Positions 1 to 12,120 of a DNA stretch of 32,019 bases are shown here, piece by piece; within the stretch, counting starts at the first letter, position 1, and each line of letters begins with the position of its first letter. The notes under the pieces are model-generated. The model made no database searches, was not told the origin of the DNA, and was given only the letters and a program-made list of their open reading frames with translations. The stretch is from an uncultured Porphyromonadaceae bacterium (GTDB lineage Bacteria > Bacteroidota > Bacteroidia > Bacteroidales > Muribaculaceae): assembly GCA_947177015.1 (NCBI GenBank), contig CAMWSV010000004.1, forward strand, positions 1 through 32,019, written 5' to 3'. The position numbers and the translations under genes are program-made.

Positions 1-10
1 AGATAACAAT

Positions 11-196
11 ATGAAATTAATACAGGATATTAAGGAATCTTATGATGAATTAGTCTATAAGGTTTCTTGGCCGACTCAGAAGCAACTTGTCAACAGTTCT
101 GTACTGGTTTTGATCGCTTCCATCATCATTGCAGTATTTATATGGGCGGTAGACAAGATCTTTGAGTTATTGATGCAATTCATTTACAGTTTATAA
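11..196 (+). CDS. secE: Preprotein translocase subunit SecE
   Basis: 61-aa ORF with one C-terminal TM segment and SecE-like 'ESYDELVYKVSWPTQKQL' motif, immediately upstream of nusG. Confidence 0.93.
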   Translation: MKLIQDIKESYDELVYKVSWPTQKQLVNSSVLVLIASIIIAVFIWAVDKIFELLMQFIYSL

Positions 197-217
197 TCTT
201 CTTAAAAGTAGATATTA

Positions 218-769
218 ATGTCAGGAGCAACTAATGAATGGTACGTTTTGCGTGCCATTTCCGGCAAAGAGGCTAAGGTGAAAGAGATATTGGATGCTCA
301 GATCAAGAACAGCAATCTTGGCCGTTATGTTTCACAGGTATTGATACCTACCGAGAAGGTTCTTACCACTCGCAATGGCAAGAAGGTTGTGAAGGAGCGT
401 GTGCTCTATTCCGGCTATGTGTTTATTCAGGCACGTCTCACCGGTGAAGTAGAGTATGAACTTCGTAACACAACTAATGTCATTGATTTTTTGCGCGGAC
501 GCGCTAAGGGTGCTAAACCTGAGGTGCTTCGCGAGGCAGAGGTGATGCGCATGATGGGACGTGCTGATGATATGCAGCAGCCCGTTGACGAGGCTCTCGC
601 CGAATATACGGTAGGTGAGTCTGTCAAGGTAATGACCGGTCCGTTCCAGGACTTCTCCGGAACTATCTGTGAAGTCAATACCGAGAAGCGCAAACTGAAA
701 GTGGAGGTCAAGATTTTTGGCCGTGGCACAGAACTCGAGTTGGATTATTCTCAAGTCGAGAAGGAATAA
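218..769 (+). CDS. nusG: Transcription termination/antitermination protein NusG
   Basis: 183 aa; 'WYVLRAISGKEAKVKEIL' NGN start, 'GYVFIQARL', KOW-like 'GESVKVMTGPFQDFSGTICEV'; syntenic position. Confidence 0.96.
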   Translation: MSGATNEWYVLRAISGKEAKVKEILDAQIKNSNLGRYVSQVLIPTEKVLTTRNGKKVVKERVLYSGYVFIQARLTGEVEYELRNTTNVIDFLRGRAKGAKPEVLREAEVMRMMGRADDMQQPVDEALAEYTVGESVKVMTGPFQDFSGTICEVNTEKRKLKVEVKIFGRGTELELDYSQVEKE

Positions 770-913
770 GATTTTAATTTAGTGAAATACGGCAATCTAG
801 ATTAATTCGGATTGTCGGCTTTTCATGCGAAGTTAGGGATGATGTTACGCTCCCTTACTTACACAAATTGAGATTGGATTCATTTTCGCAAAATCAAATT
901 AAAAATCAGAACA

Positions 914-1357
914 ATGGCTAAAGAAATTGCTGGACAGATCAAATTGCAGATTAAAGGCGGTGCGGCCAATCCCTCGCCTCCGGTAGGACCTGCATTGGGT
1001 TCGAAGGGAATCAACATCATGGAATTTTGCAAGCAATTCAATGCCCGCACTCAGGATAAGGCCGGAAAGGTGCTCCCTGTAGTAATCACTTACTACTCGG
1101 ACAAGAGTTTCGACTTTATCGTAAAGACTCCGCCGGTAGCGGTGCAACTCAAGGAAGTTGCCAAACTCAAAAGCGGTTCTGCTCAGCCCAACCGTAACAA
1201 AGTTGCTGAGATCACCTGGGAGCAGGTAAAGACTATTGCAGAAGACAAGATGCCTGATTTGAACTGTTTTACTTTAGACGCGGCAATGCGCATGGTTGCC
1301 GGCACAGCCAGAAGCATGGGTATCACCGTAAAAGGGGCATTCCCTGAAAATAATTAA
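914..1357 (+). CDS. rplK: 50S ribosomal protein L11
   Basis: '[37 protein letters not shown]' L11 signature. Confidence 0.98.
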   Translation: MAKEIAGQIKLQIKGGAANPSPPVGPALGSKGINIMEFCKQFNARTQDKAGKVLPVVITYYSDKSFDFIVKTPPVAVQLKEVAKLKSGSAQPNRNKVAEITWEQVKTIAEDKMPDLNCFTLDAAMRMVAGTARSMGITVKGAFPENN

Positions 1358-1372
1358 TAAACTTCAATTACA

Positions 1373-2068
1373 ATGGGAAAACTTACAAAGAATCAAAAGT
1401 TAGCATTGTCAAAGATTGAAGCGGGGAAGGCATACACGCTTACAGAGGCAGCAGAGAAAGTAAAGGAGATAACTTTTACCAAGTTTGATTCTTCTTTCGA
1501 TATCGATGTTCGTCTCGGCGTGGATCCCCGTAAGGCTGACCAGATGGTGCGCGGCGTAGTATCACTTCCTCACGGCACAGGCAAGCAGGTACGTGTACTC
1601 GTACTCTGTAACCCCGATGCTGAGGCGGCAGCCAAGGAAGCAGGTGCAGACTATGTTGGTCTTGACGAGTATCTCGAAAAGATAAAAGGTGGCTGGACCG
1701 ACGTAGACGTAATCATCACGCAGCCTTCAGTAATGGGTAAACTCGGTCCGTTGGGTCGTATTCTCGGTCCCCGTGGATTGATGCCTAACCCTAAGAGCGG
1801 CACAGTGACAATGGACGTTGCCAAGGCAGTAAAGGAAGTAAAACAAGGTAAGATCGACTTTAAGGTTGATAAGACCGGTATTGTACACGCTTCAATCGGT
1901 AAAGTATCATTCACTCCCGAGCAGATGCGCGAAAATGCCAAGGAATTCATCAACACTCTTTTGAAGTTGAAACCTGCTACAGCCAAGGGCACATATATTA
2001 AGAGCATTTATCTTTCAAGCACCATGAGCCCTGGTGTCAAAGTTGACACTAAGTCAGTGGCGGAATAA
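1373..2068 (+). CDS. rplA: 50S ribosomal protein L1
   Basis: 231 aa, '[24 protein letters not shown]' L1 signature; follows rplK. Confidence 0.98.
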   Translation: MGKLTKNQKLALSKIEAGKAYTLTEAAEKVKEITFTKFDSSFDIDVRLGVDPRKADQMVRGVVSLPHGTGKQVRVLVLCNPDAEAAAKEAGADYVGLDEYLEKIKGGWTDVDVIITQPSVMGKLGPLGRILGPRGLMPNPKSGTVTMDVAKAVKEVKQGKIDFKVDKTGIVHASIGKVSFTPEQMRENAKEFINTLLKLKPATAKGTYIKSIYLSSTMSPGVKVDTKSVAE

Positions 2069-2093
2069 TCAATCCTAAACCGAAAGCAACGAC

Positions 2094-2612
2094 ATGAAAA
2101 AGGAAGATAAATCACTTATCATAGATATGATCGGTAATACGCTCGATGAATACTCTTGCGTATACCTCGTACAGACTGCAGGCCTCGATGCCGAGAAGAC
2201 AAGCGCTCTCCGCAGAGCGTGCTTCAAGGAAGACATCAAGATGCTTTGCGTTAAGAATACTCTTCTTAAGAAAGCATTTGAGCAGAGCGCTACAGATTAT
2301 TCCGAACTCTACGACCTCCTTCACGGAGAGACTACACTCCTTCTTAGCAACGTTGGTAATGCTCCTGCTAAACTTCTCAAGAAGTTCCGCGATAAGAAGG
2401 ATACACTCCCGATGCTCAAGGGCGCTTACGTAGAAGAAACATGCTACATTGGTGAGGAATCGTTGGAGACCCTTTCCAATATCAAGTCCAAGGCAGAACT
2501 CATCGCCGACGTTATCGCTCTTCTTCAGAGCCCGGCGAAGAACGTCATCAGTGGCCTTCAGAGTGGTGCTACAAAATTGCATGGCATCCTGGAGACACTC
2601 TCCAACAAGTAA
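2094..2612 (+). CDS. rplJ: 50S ribosomal protein L10
   Basis: 172 aa, L10-like sequence between rplA and rplL. Confidence 0.95.
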   Translation: MKKEDKSLIIDMIGNTLDEYSCVYLVQTAGLDAEKTSALRRACFKEDIKMLCVKNTLLKKAFEQSATDYSELYDLLHGETTLLLSNVGNAPAKLLKKFRDKKDTLPMLKGAYVEETCYIGEESLETLSNIKSKAELIADVIALLQSPAKNVISGLQSGATKLHGILETLSNK

Positions 2613-2650
2613 AACTCATCATTTAAAAAAACGTAAAAAACTATACAACA

Positions 2651-3025
2651 ATGGCAGATTTGAAAGCATTTGCAGAACAGCTTGTTAACTTGACCGTAAA
2701 GGAAGTAAACGAACTTGCTCAGATTTTGAAGGAAGAATATGGCATCGAACCCGCCGCTGCTGCAGTAGCAGTTGCAGCAGGTCCCGCAGCAGGCGCTGCA
2801 GCCGCTGAGGAAAAGTCTGAATTCGACGTAGTCCTCAAAGCCGCTGGTGCAAGCAAACTCGCTGTAGTTAAACTCGTTAAGGAACTCACCGGTCTCGGTC
2901 TTAAGGAAGCAAAAGAACTCGTTGATAACGCTCCCAGCAACATCAAGGAAGGTCTTCCCAAGGCTGACGCTGAAGGTCTCAAGAAGCAACTCGAAGAGGC
3001 TGGCGCTGAGGTTGAACTCAAATAA
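2651..3025 (+). CDS. rplL: 50S ribosomal protein L7/L12
   Basis: 124 aa, Ala-rich hinge and '[39 protein letters not shown]' CTD. Confidence 0.98.
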   Translation: MADLKAFAEQLVNLTVKEVNELAQILKEEYGIEPAAAAVAVAAGPAAGAAAAEEKSEFDVVLKAAGASKLAVVKLVKELTGLGLKEAKELVDNAPSNIKEGLPKADAEGLKKQLEEAGAEVELK

Positions 3026-3049
3026 TATAACCTTTCGCCCAAGAAATTT

Positions 3050-3097
3050 GGTTAAGATCCCCGCGGGTTTTCCCGCGTGGGATTCTTAACCTTTTTT
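3050..3097 (+). terminator. Probable intrinsic terminator/attenuator after rplL
   Basis: GGTTAAGATCCCCGCGGG-tttt-CCCGCGTGGGATTCTTAACC (imperfect stem) followed by TTTTTT. Confidence 0.8.
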
Positions 3098-3137
3098 CTC
3101 ATATAATATATCCTGTATATCTTTAGTAGGGTATTCG

Positions 3138-3220
3138 GATATATTGAATATTATCGGATATTATTCATGTTAATTTTCTGATATATTAATTATATCTTAT
3201 ATTATTCATATTAATATTCG
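3138..3220. repeat. Imperfect AT-rich tandem duplication, about 42-bp period, in the rplL-rpoB spacer
   Basis: GATATATTGAATATTATCGGATATTATTCATGTTAAT (3138) versus GATATATTAATTATATCTTATATTATTCATATTAAT (3180). Confidence 0.65.
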
Positions 3221-3243
3221 TAAATGGTCTCCTCAAAATTCTT

Positions 3244-3299
3244 CTCCCTCAGGTAATCTTTCTTATGCGGCTCCCCATTTGGGAGTGTGCGTCAGGGAG
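3244..3299 (+). ncRNA. Candidate structured RNA element in the rpoB leader
   Basis: Nested helices: CTCCCT (3244-3249)/AGGGAG (3294-3299) enclosing CTCCC (3271-3275)/GGGAG (3281-3285), in a ~450-nt non-coding leader. Confidence 0.4.
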
Positions 3300-3546
3300 G
3301 TGGCCCATCAAAGAAACACAGTTTTATTCGTGACTCCAACAGATATCGATTTTAAATATTTGATTTATTTATTTAACCTTCGATAACAATAGCAGGCACG
3401 GATATTGTTGTGTCAATAAAGCCATAGAGGACCGGTTTTGTCATCTCAGACGGAATTCATACATCTCGGCTACTGCTGAAAATTTATCTTTTAATTAGTC
3501 GAGTGGCAATAATCGGCATATAGAATCAATAATAATTCTAACCCAA

Positions 3547-6500
3547 ATGTCTGTAAATTTAACCGAAAAACCGCGTGTAAATTTTGCATCTGTCAAAAAC
3601 CCGCTCCCTTTCCCGGATTTCCTTGATGTGCAGTTGAAGTCGTTTCGCGATTTCCTGCAACTCGACACACCCCCGGAGAATCGTAAGAACGAGGGACTCT
3701 ATAAAGTATTTGCAGAGAATTTCCCCATCGCGGATACACGCAATAATTTTGTGCTTGAGTTTCTTGATTATTATATCGACCCCCCGAGATATTCCATCGA
3801 GGAGTGTCTCCGCAGAGGTCTCACATACAGTGTGCCACTTAAGGCTAAACTGAAACTCTACTGCACAGACCCCGACCATGAGGATTTCGATACGACTATT
3901 CAGGACGTATATCTCGGTCCGATCCCATATATGACTGATCAGGGCACTTTCATCATCAATGGTGCCGAGCGTGTCGTGGTATCTCAGTTGCACCGTTCGC
4001 CGGGTGTATTTTTCGGTCAGAGCGTTCATGCCAACGGTACGAAACTTTATTCCGCTCGTATCATTCCCTTCCGCGGAAGTTGGATCGAGTTCGCTACAGA
4101 CATCAATAACTGTATGTATGCCTACATTGACCGTAAGAAGAAACTCCCCGTGACTACTCTTCTGCGCGCTATCGGGCTTGAGTCGGATAAGGATATCCTG
4201 CAGATATTCGATCTCGCCGAGGAAGTGGAGGCTACAGAATCAAATCTGAAAAAATACGTAGGCAGAAAACTTGCTGCGCGTGTGCTCAATACATGGCAGG
4301 AGGATATCGTGGATCCGGATACCGGTGAAATGGAGTCGCTCGTACGCACGGAGATTATCGTGGAGCGTGGCAGCGAACTCACTGAGGATATGATCTCCGC
4401 TATCGTGGCAAGCAAGACCAAGACTATTATTCTCGAAAAGGAGAATGTCTCTGCCAACGATTATAATATTATCTTCAATACCCTGCAGAAGGATCCTGCC
4501 AACAATGAGACTGAGGCAGTGCTCTACATCTATCGTCAACTCCGTAATGCGGAGGCTCCGGATGAGATGTCGGCTCGCGAGGTGATCCAGAACCTTTTCT
4601 TCTCTGACAAGCGTTATGACTTGGGTGAAGTGGGTCGCTATCGTATCAACAAGAAACTCGATCTCAATATCCCGGAGGATGTGAAGGTTTTGACTCGTGA
4701 AGATATTGTGTCGATCATTAAATATCTCATCGGTCTGATCAACTCCAAGAGTGAGGTCGATGATATCGACCACTTGTCAAACCGCCGTGTGCGCACCGTC
4801 GGGGAGCAACTATACAATCAGTTCGGGGTAGGCCTGTCGCGTATGGCCCGTACTATCCGCGAGCGCATGAATGTGCGTGATAATGAGGTGTTCACTCCGA
4901 TTGATCTTATCAATGCCAAGACTATTTCGAGTGTGATCAACACATTCTTCGGCACCAACGCATTGTCACAGTTCATGGATCAGACCAACCCGTTGGCTGA
5001 GATCACTCACAAGCGTCGTATGTCGGCTCTCGGCCCCGGCGGTCTCTCGCGTGAGCGCGCGGGCTTCGAGGTTCGAGACGTGCACTATACTCACTATGGT
5101 CGTCTTTGTCCTATCGAGACACCTGAAGGTCCGAACATCGGTCTGATATCTTCACTTTGCGTATACGCTAAGATCAATTCACTCGGCTTTATCGAGACTC
5201 CCTATCGCAAGGTAGAGAACGGTAAGGTAGATCTTGATAATAATGACGTGGTTTATCTCACCGCCGAAATTGAGGAGGGCAAGATGATCGCGCAGGGTAA
5301 TGCTCCCGTTAATGACGACGGCACATTCATCAATCAGAGGATTAAGGCGCGTCTCGATGCGGACTTCCCGATTGTGGCTCCCGGCGAGGTAGAACTCATG
5401 GATGTGGCTCCGATCCAGATTGCATCAATCGCTGCATCTCTGATTCCTTTCCTCGAACATGATGACGCTAACCGTGCGTTGATGGGATCTAACATGATGC
5501 GTCAGGCAGTGCCTCTCTTGCGCAGTGAGGCTCCGATCGTGGGCACAGGCATCGAGGGGCAGTTGATCCGCGATTCACGCACTCAGATCATGGCTGAGGG
5601 GAGCGGTGTAATCGAGTATGTTGACGCTACAGTAATACGTATCCGTTACGACAGAACCGAAGATGAAGAATTCGTAAGTTTCGAACCTGCCGTTAAGGAA
5701 TATCATATACCTAAGTTCCGCCGCACCAACCAGGGCACTACTATCGACCTGCGTCCTATATGCAATGTAGGCCAGCGTGTGGAGAAAGATGACATCCTCA
5801 CCGAAGGTTATTCTACCGAGAAGGGTGAATTGGCGCTCGGTCGCAACCTTAAAGTGGCGTTCATGCCCTGGAAGGGTTACAATTATGAGGATGCTATCGT
5901 GCTCAACGAGAGAATGGTCAAGGAGGATATCCTGACTTCAGTTCACGTTGACGAATATACTCTCGAAGTGCGCGAGACAAAGCGCGGTATGGAGGAGTTG
6001 ACCTCCGACATCCCTAATGTGAGCGAGGAAGCCACTAAGGATCTCGACGAAAGAGGTATTATCCGAGTAGGCGCTCACGTGGTGCCGGGCGACATCATGA
6101 TCGGTAAGATCACACCTAAGGGTGAATCTGATCCCACTCCGGAAGAAAAACTTCTGCGTGCCATCTTCGGTGATAAGGCAGGCGATGTGAAGGATGCTTC
6201 GCTGAAGGCTACTCCGTCGCTGAAGGGTGTGGTAATCGGAACGAACCTTTTCTCACGTGCCATAAAGAAGAAAAGTTCGAAAAAGAGTGCGAATGCCCAA
6301 CTCCCGATGCTCGATGAAGAGTACGAGGAGAAGCAGAGCGAACTTATGGCTCTTCTCGTCAACAAACTCTCTACCCTGCTTAAGGGTATGAAGTCTGAGG
6401 GCGTCAAGGACTTTATCGGAGCCGACATCGTGGCTAAGGGTGAGAGATTCGATGACGTGGCTTTCGCTACGATCGATTTCGAAACAGTAAATCTCTCTGG

Positions 6501-7362
6501 CTGGACTGCCGATGAGCGCATCAATAAGATGATTTCACAGTTGATCACCAATTATCTGCGTAAATCTAAAGAGATCGACAGCGAATTGCGTCGCAAGAAA
6601 TTCGATATCACCATCGGCGACGAACTACCCTCCGGCATCATGCAGATGGCGAAGGTATATATTGCCAAGAAGCGTAAGATCGGTGTAGGTGACAAGATGG
6701 CAGGTCGTCACGGTAACAAGGGTATCGTATCGCGCGTTGTTCGCCAGGAGGATATGCCCTTCCTTGAGGATGGCACTCCTGTAGATATCGTGTTGAACCC
6801 GCTGGGTGTGCCTTCACGAATGAACCTGGGTCAGATTTTCGAGACTGTACTCGGATGGGCAGGTCGCGAGTTGGGCGAGAAGTTCGCTACTCCGATTTTC
6901 GACGGTGCCTCGCTTGATGATATCAATGCATGGACAGACAAGGCAGGTGTGCCTCGCTTCGGTAAGACCTACCTCTATGACGGAGGCACCGGCGATCGCT
7001 TTGACCAGCCTGCTACAGTAGGTGTGATCTATATGCTTAAACTGGGTCACATGGTTGAGGATAAGATGCACGCGCGTTCTATCGGTCCTTACTCACTGAT
7101 TACTCAGCAGCCTCTCGGCGGTAAAGCCCAGTTCGGTGGTCAGCGTTTCGGTGAGATGGAGGTTTGGGCGCTCGAAGCGTTCGGCGCCAGCCACATCCTG
7201 CAGGAGATCCTTACTATCAAGAGTGACGATGTAGTAGGCCGTAGCAAGGCATACGAGGCTATCGTCAAGGGTGATGCAATGCCTAATCCCGGTATCCCCG
7301 AATCTCTCAATGTGCTTCTGCACGAACTTCGCGGTCTGGGTCTCAGCATAACTCTGGATTAA
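3547..7362 (+). CDS. rpoB: DNA-directed RNA polymerase subunit beta
   Basis: 1271 aa; 'RERMNVRD', '[47 protein letters not shown]', '[16 protein letters not shown]'. Confidence 0.99.
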   Translation: MSVNLTEKPRVNFASVKNPLPFPDFLDVQLKSFRDFLQLDTPPENRKNEGLYKVFAENFPIADTRNNFVLEFLDYYIDPPRYSIEECLRRGLTYSVPLKAKLKLYCTDPDHEDFDTTIQDVYLGPIPYMTDQGTFIINGAERVVVSQLHRSPGVFFGQSVHANGTKLYSARIIPFRGSWIEFATDINNCMYAYIDRKKKLPVTTLLRAIGLESDKDILQIFDLAEEVEATESNLKKYVGRKLAARVLNTWQEDIVDPDTGEMESLVRTEIIVERGSELTEDMISAIVASKTKTIILEKENVSANDYNIIFNTLQKDPANNETEAVLYIYRQLRNAEAPDEMSAREVIQNLFFSDKRYDLGEVGRYRINKKLDLNIPEDVKVLTREDIVSIIKYLIGLINSKSEVDDIDHLSNRRVRTVGEQLYNQFGVGLSRMARTIRERMNVRDNEVFTPIDLINAKTISSVINTFFGTNALSQFMDQTNPLAEITHKRRMSALGPGGLSRERAGFEVRDVHYTHYGRLCPIETPEGPNIGLISSLCVYAKINSLGFIETPYRKVENGKVDLDNNDVVYLTAEIEEGKMIAQGNAPVNDDGTFINQRIKARLDADFPIVAPGEVELMDVAPIQIASIAASLIPFLEHDDANRALMGSNMMRQAVPLLRSEAPIVGTGIEGQLIRDSRTQIMAEGSGVIEYVDATVIRIRYDRTEDEEFVSFEPAVKEYHIPKFRRTNQGTTIDLRPICNVGQRVEKDDILTEGYSTEKGELALGRNLKVAFMPWKGYNYEDAIVLNERMVKEDILTSVHVDEYTLEVRETKRGMEELTSDIPNVSEEATKDLDERGIIRVGAHVVPGDIMIGKITPKGESDPTPEEKLLRAIFGDKAGDVKDASLKATPSLKGVVIGTNLFSRAIKKKSSKKSANAQLPMLDEEYEEKQSELMALLVNKLSTLLKGMKSEGVKDFIGADIVAKGERFDDVAFATIDFETVNLSGWTADERINKMISQLITNYLRKSKEIDSELRRKKFDITIGDELPSGIMQMAKVYIAKKRKIGVGDKMAGRHGNKGIVSRVVRQEDMPFLEDGTPVDIVLNPLGVPSRMNLGQIFETVLGWAGRELGEKFATPIFDGASLDDINAWTDKAGVPRFGKTYLYDGGTGDRFDQPATVGVIYMLKLGHMVEDKMHARSIGPYSLITQQPLGGKAQFGGQRFGEMEVWALEAFGASHILQEILTIKSDDVVGRSKAYEAIVKGDAMPNPGIPESLNVLLHELRGLGLSITLD

Positions 7363-7427
7363 TCCGTACCTTTTCAGGCAAACGCTATATATAAGCGAAG
7401 TCTTAATCAGACAAGATTAAAATTTCA

Positions 7428-7469
7428 TGAAGCGCTCTCCGGAGGAAGATACTCCGGAGAGAGGCTTCA
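7428..7469 (+). promoter_or_regulatory. Strong hairpin in the rpoB-rpoC junction (no U-tract)
   Basis: TGAAGC(7428-7433)-g-CTCTCCGGAG(7435-7444)-gaagata-CTCCGGAGAG(7452-7461)-ag-GCTTCA(7464-7469): 16 paired bases. Confidence 0.7.
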
Positions 7470-7486
7470 AAAATCAAGATTCAAAT

Positions 7487-10400
7487 ATGGCTTTTAGAAG
7501 AGACAATAAAATAAAGAGCAATTTCACAAAAATCACCATCGGTCTTGCTTCTCCCGAAGAAATCAAGGAGAAGTCAAGCGGCGAGGTGCTTAAGCCGGAG
7601 ACGATCAACTATCGTACGTATAAGCCCGAGCGCGACGGTCTGTTCTGCGAAAAGATTTTCGGTCCGGTGAAGGATTATGAATGTCATTGCGGCAAATATA
7701 AGCGTATCCGCTACAAAGGTATCGTCTGCGACCGTTGCGGTGTGGAAGTTACCGAGAAGAAGGTGCGTCGTGAGCGCATGGGCCACATCGAACTCGTGGT
7801 GCAGGTGGCGCATATCTGGTATTTCCGTTCGCTTCCCAATAAGATCGGTTATCTGCTCGGTCTCCCCTCGAAGAAACTCGATGCGGTGATCTATTACGAG
7901 CGTTACGTAGTGCTCAACCCGGGCAACGTGATGATCAAGGATGCTAAGGGTAAGGAAGTACCCCTCCAGAAACTCGACCTCCTCACGGAGGAAGAGTACA
8001 TGGATATCGTAGATCGTCTGCCTAAGGATAATGACCTTCTTGACGATAACGATCCCAACAAGTTCGTTGCCAAGATGGGTGCTGAGGCTATCTATGATCT
8101 CCTTAAGGATATCGACCTCAAGAAACTGGCTGCCAACCTGCGTGAAATCGCCAATACCGATGGATCTCAGCAACGCAAGACTGAGGCTCTGAAGCGTCTG
8201 CAGGTAGTAAATTCATTCCTTGCATCCGCAGACCGCAACAAGCCCGAATGGATGATCCTGAAGGCTGTGCCGGTTATTCCGCCGGAATTGCGTCCGCTCG
8301 TGCCTCTGGATGGCGGCAGATTCGCTACTTCCGACCTCAATGACCTCTATCGCCGCGTAATCATACGTAATAACCGTCTGAAACGTCTTATCGACATTCA
8401 GGCTCCCGAAGTGATTCTCCGCAACGAGAAGCGTCTTCTCCAGGAGGCTGTGGACTCACTGCTCGACAACAGCCGTAAGTCTTCTGCCGTGAAGAGCGAT
8501 GTAAACCGTCCGCTGAAGTCGCTTTCCGATTCTCTGAAAGGTAAAGCCGGACGTTTCCGTCAGAATCTTCTCGGTAAGCGTGTCGACTACTCAGCGCGTT
8601 CGGTAATCGTAGTAGGTCCGGAACTCAAGATGCATGAATGCGGTATCCCGAAACTCATGGCTGCAGAATTGTACAAGCCTTTCGTGATCCGTAAACTAAT
8701 AGAGCGCGGTATTGTTAAGACCGTGAAGAGCGCAAAGAAGATCGTAGACCGTAAGGAACCCGTGGTATGGGATATCCTCGAACACGTCATGAAGGGTCAC
8801 CCGGTACTTCTCAACCGTGCTCCGACACTTCACCGTCTCGGTATTCAGGCGTTCCAGCCCAAGATGATCGAGGGTAAGGCAATCCAGTTGCACCCGTTGG
8901 CATGTACGGCGTTCAACGCCGACTTCGACGGTGACCAGATGGCGGTGCACCTTCCGCTCGGCAATGAGGCTATCCTTGAGGCTCAGATGCTGATGCTCGG
9001 TGCGCACAACATTCTTAACCCTGCAAACGGTGCGCCTATCACCGTGCCTTCTCAGGATATGGTGCTCGGTCTGTATTATATCACCAAACTCCGTAAGGGC
9101 ACTAAGGGCGAAGGCACCGTATTCTACGGTCCGGAAGAGGCTGAAATCGCCTACAATGAAGGTAAGGTTTCGCTTCACGCTCCCGTATCGGTATATGTAG
9201 ATGATATCGACGAAAACGGACATCCCGTCAAGGTGCTCAAGGAGAATACATCTGTAGGCCGCGTACTCTTCAATCAGTACGTGCCCAAGGAGATCGGCTA
9301 CGTAAATGAGATTATATCCAAGAAGTCTCTGCGCACCATCATCTCCGACGTGATCAAGGCTTGCGGTGTGACTCGTTCGGCTCAGTTCCTCGATGATATC
9401 AAGAACCTCGGTTACCGCATGGCATTCCGCGGAGGGTTGAGTTTTAACCTCGGCGACGTCATCATCCCGAAGGAGAAAGAGGAATACGTGGCAGAAGGTC
9501 ATGCTCAGGTAGAAGAAATCATGAACAACTACCAGATGGGTTTCATCACCGCTCAGGACCGTTACAATCAGGTGATCGACGTTTGGACCAATGTCAACAA
9601 GCGTCTCGCCGACACTCTGATGAAGCAGATGCAGGAAGACCAGCAGGGCTTCAACTCAGTATATATGATGCTTGACTCAGGTGCCCGTGGTTCTAAAGAC
9701 CAGATCCGTCAGTTGTCGGGTATGCGTGGTCTTATGGCAAAACCGCAGAAGGCAGGTGCCGAGGGTGGTCAGATCATTGAGAACCCGATTCTTGCAAACT
9801 TTAAGGAGGGTCTGTCGGTGTTGGAGTACTTTATCTCCACTCACGGTGCGCGTAAGGGTCTTGCGGATACCGCGTTGAAGACAGCCGACGCCGGATATCT
9901 GACACGTCGTCTTGTAGACGTTGCTCACGACGTCATCATCCACGAAGAGGACTGCGGCACACTCCGTGGCCTCGTATGCAAGGAGATCAAGAACAACGAG
10001 GAAGTTGTGGCAAGCCTCAGCGAGCGAATCCTCGGCAGAGTATCAGTGCATGACGTGGTGGACCCCTACACTCAGGAGATTATCGTTCGCGCCGGTGAGG
10101 AAATCACAGAGGCTGCCTGCGAGAAGATCGAGAAGAGTCCCATCGAAGCAGTTGAGATCCGTTCGGTACTCACCTGCGAATCCAAGAAGGGTGTATGTGC
10201 CAAGTGCTATGGCCGCAACCTCTCTACTCACCGCATGGTGCAGAAGGGTGAGGCTGTAGGTGTAATCGCGGCGCAATCTATCGGTGAGCCGGGTACTCAG
10301 TTGACACTCCGTACGTTCCACGTCGGTGGTGTGGCAGGTAACGTTGCCGCCGTTAAGGATGTCACAGCACGCCACAACGGTAAACTTGAAATTGATGAAT

Positions 10401-11794
10401 TGCGCACAGTTAAGGATGCTGAGGGCAATGATATCGTAGTAGGCCGTATGGCTGAAATGCGTATCGTAGAGCCTAAATCCAAGATTGTGCTCACTACAGC
10501 GAATATCCCCTACGGTTCTAAACTTTATTTCAAGGATGGAGCCGAAGTCAAGGATGGCGATATGATCTGCGAATGGGACCCCTTCAACGCAGTAATCGTT
10601 GCTGAAGAAGGCGGTCGCGCAGTATTCGATAATCTTATCGAAGGTGTGACTTATCGTGTGGAATCAGCCGAAGGTACTTCACTCCAGGAGAAGATCATCA
10701 TCGAATCCAAAGACCGTACAAAAGTGCCTGAGATCCGCCTCGTAGGCAAGGATGGCGATGTGATCCGCACATATTCACTCCCTGTAGGCGCTCACCTCAT
10801 GGTGAATGAGGGCGATGAACTCACTCCGGGTAAAGTATTCGTGAAGATCCCCCGCGCAGCAGGTTCTGCAGGTGATATCACCGGTGGTCTGCCGCGTGTT
10901 ACCGAACTTTTCGAAGCGCGTAACCCGAGCAACCCTGCGGTTGTCAGCGAAATCGACGGTGTTGTCACCTTCGGTAAACTCAAACGTGGTAACCGTGAAG
11001 TTATCGTCACCTCGAAACTCGGCGAAGAGAAGAAATATCTCGTGCCCCTTACTCGCCAACTCCTCGTGCAGCAGGATGATTATGTACGTGCAGGCACTCC
11101 GTTGTCTGACGGCGCGGTGACTCCGAGCGATATCCTCAACATCATGGGTCCGACTGCGGTGCAGGAATACATCGTGAATGAGGTTCAGGACGTATACCGT
11201 ATGCAGGGTGTGAAGATTAATGACAAGCACTTCGAAGTAATCGTCCGCCAGATGATGCGTAAGGTTAATATCCTTGATCCGGGTGATACAAAATTCCTGG
11301 AGCAGCAGGTTGTCGACAAACGCGAATTCATGGAAGAGAACGATAATATCTGGGGTAAGAAATATATCATCGATCCGGGTGACTCAGAGACTTACCTTGC
11401 AGGTCAGATCATCACTCAGCGCAAACTCCGTGATGAAAACTCTGCCTTGAAGCGTAAGGATCTTCGTCCGATGGTGGTGCGTGACGCTATGCCCGCTACA
11501 TCAGAGCAGATTCTCCAGGGTATCACACGTGCGGCTCTCCAGACTTCAAGTTTCATGTCTGCCGCATCATTCCAGGAGACTACCAAGGTGCTCAACGAGG
11601 CAGCCATCAACGGTAAGACTGACTATCTCGAAGGTATGAAGGAGAACGTAATCTGCGGTCACCTGATTCCGGCAGGTACGGGTCTCCGTGAATACAACCG
11701 TCTGGTTGTAGCCAATAAAGACGAACTCGCCGAACTCCAGATCACAGACGCTCCCGAATCAATCGTAGACGTTGAAGCCGTGGAGGTGAAATAA
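7487..11794 (+). CDS. rpoC: DNA-directed RNA polymerase subunit beta'
   Basis: '[15 protein letters not shown]' catalytic motif, zinc-binding '[24 protein letters not shown]'; start chosen at [10 protein letters not shown] (7487), since the track ORF start 7427 lies in the hairpin. Confidence 0.98.
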   Translation: MAFRRDNKIKSNFTKITIGLASPEEIKEKSSGEVLKPETINYRTYKPERDGLFCEKIFGPVKDYECHCGKYKRIRYKGIVCDRCGVEVTEKKVRRERMGHIELVVQVAHIWYFRSLPNKIGYLLGLPSKKLDAVIYYERYVVLNPGNVMIKDAKGKEVPLQKLDLLTEEEYMDIVDRLPKDNDLLDDNDPNKFVAKMGAEAIYDLLKDIDLKKLAANLREIANTDGSQQRKTEALKRLQVVNSFLASADRNKPEWMILKAVPVIPPELRPLVPLDGGRFATSDLNDLYRRVIIRNNRLKRLIDIQAPEVILRNEKRLLQEAVDSLLDNSRKSSAVKSDVNRPLKSLSDSLKGKAGRFRQNLLGKRVDYSARSVIVVGPELKMHECGIPKLMAAELYKPFVIRKLIERGIVKTVKSAKKIVDRKEPVVWDILEHVMKGHPVLLNRAPTLHRLGIQAFQPKMIEGKAIQLHPLACTAFNADFDGDQMAVHLPLGNEAILEAQMLMLGAHNILNPANGAPITVPSQDMVLGLYYITKLRKGTKGEGTVFYGPEEAEIAYNEGKVSLHAPVSVYVDDIDENGHPVKVLKENTSVGRVLFNQYVPKEIGYVNEIISKKSLRTIISDVIKACGVTRSAQFLDDIKNLGYRMAFRGGLSFNLGDVIIPKEKEEYVAEGHAQVEEIMNNYQMGFITAQDRYNQVIDVWTNVNKRLADTLMKQMQEDQQGFNSVYMMLDSGARGSKDQIRQLSGMRGLMAKPQKAGAEGGQIIENPILANFKEGLSVLEYFISTHGARKGLADTALKTADAGYLTRRLVDVAHDVIIHEEDCGTLRGLVCKEIKNNEEVVASLSERILGRVSVHDVVDPYTQEIIVRAGEEITEAACEKIEKSPIEAVEIRSVLTCESKKGVCAKCYGRNLSTHRMVQKGEAVGVIAAQSIGEPGTQLTLRTFHVGGVAGNVAAVKDVTARHNGKLEIDELRTVKDAEGNDIVVGRMAEMRIVEPKSKIVLTTANIPYGSKLYFKDGAEVKDGDMICEWDPFNAVIVAEEGGRAVFDNLIEGVTYRVESAEGTSLQEKIIIESKDRTKVPEIRLVGKDGDVIRTYSLPVGAHLMVNEGDELTPGKVFVKIPRAAGSAGDITGGLPRVTELFEARNPSNPAVVSEIDGVVTFGKLKRGNREVIVTSKLGEEKKYLVPLTRQLLVQQDDYVRAGTPLSDGAVTPSDILNIMGPTAVQEYIVNEVQDVYRMQGVKINDKHFEVIVRQMMRKVNILDPGDTKFLEQQVVDKREFMEENDNIWGKKYIIDPGDSETYLAGQIITQRKLRDENSALKRKDLRPMVVRDAMPATSEQILQGITRAALQTSSFMSAASFQETTKVLNEAAINGKTDYLEGMKENVICGHLIPAGTGLREYNRLVVANKDELAELQITDAPESIVDVEAVEVK

Positions 11795-11867
11795 TCCACA
11801 CAGACCCATCCACTGCGGCGATTTCGGGCAATACAAATTCCTGAAGTGCGCGACTGAATAAAAATGC

Positions 11868-11909
11868 AACCGCGAAGTCAGTTTCCAATTGACTTCGCGG
11901 TTTATTTTT
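11868..11909 (+). terminator. Intrinsic terminator of the rpoBC operon
   Basis: AACCGCGAAGTCA-gtttccaat-TGACTTCGCGGTT perfect 13-bp stem followed by TATTTTT. Confidence 0.92.
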
Positions 11910-11981
11910 CGTAACAAAGGGGAGAAGTAAATGAAATTGAAGGGAAAAATCGGGAAGGAGCAAAAATTTAAAAAAAATTAG

Positions 11982-11989
11982 TAATTTTG
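11982..11989 (+). promoter_or_regulatory. Bacteroidota-type -7 element (TAATTTTG)
   Basis: Exact match to TAnnTTTG about 130 bp upstream of the lipoprotein gene; no clear TTTG -33 at 19-21 nt spacing. Confidence 0.5.
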
Positions 11990-12120
11990 CACGCTCCTTT
12001 TAAACAATATGAGGAGTGGCAGTGTTACCAACATTAGGAAAACTTACCTACTGAGATAGTAATCATTAAATATAAAAAAACAATTATTTATATAAACTAA
12101 AAACAATTCTTTAAAACACA

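Noticed and set aside
7427-7486. 20-residue N-terminal extension of RpoC ([20 protein letters not shown])
   Set aside because: Encoded by the intergenic hairpin; the canonical start at 7487 ([10 protein letters not shown]) is more likely
8696-9502. 268-aa minus-strand ORF (and many others) inside rpoB/rpoC
   Set aside because: Antisense shadows of highly conserved RNA polymerase genes
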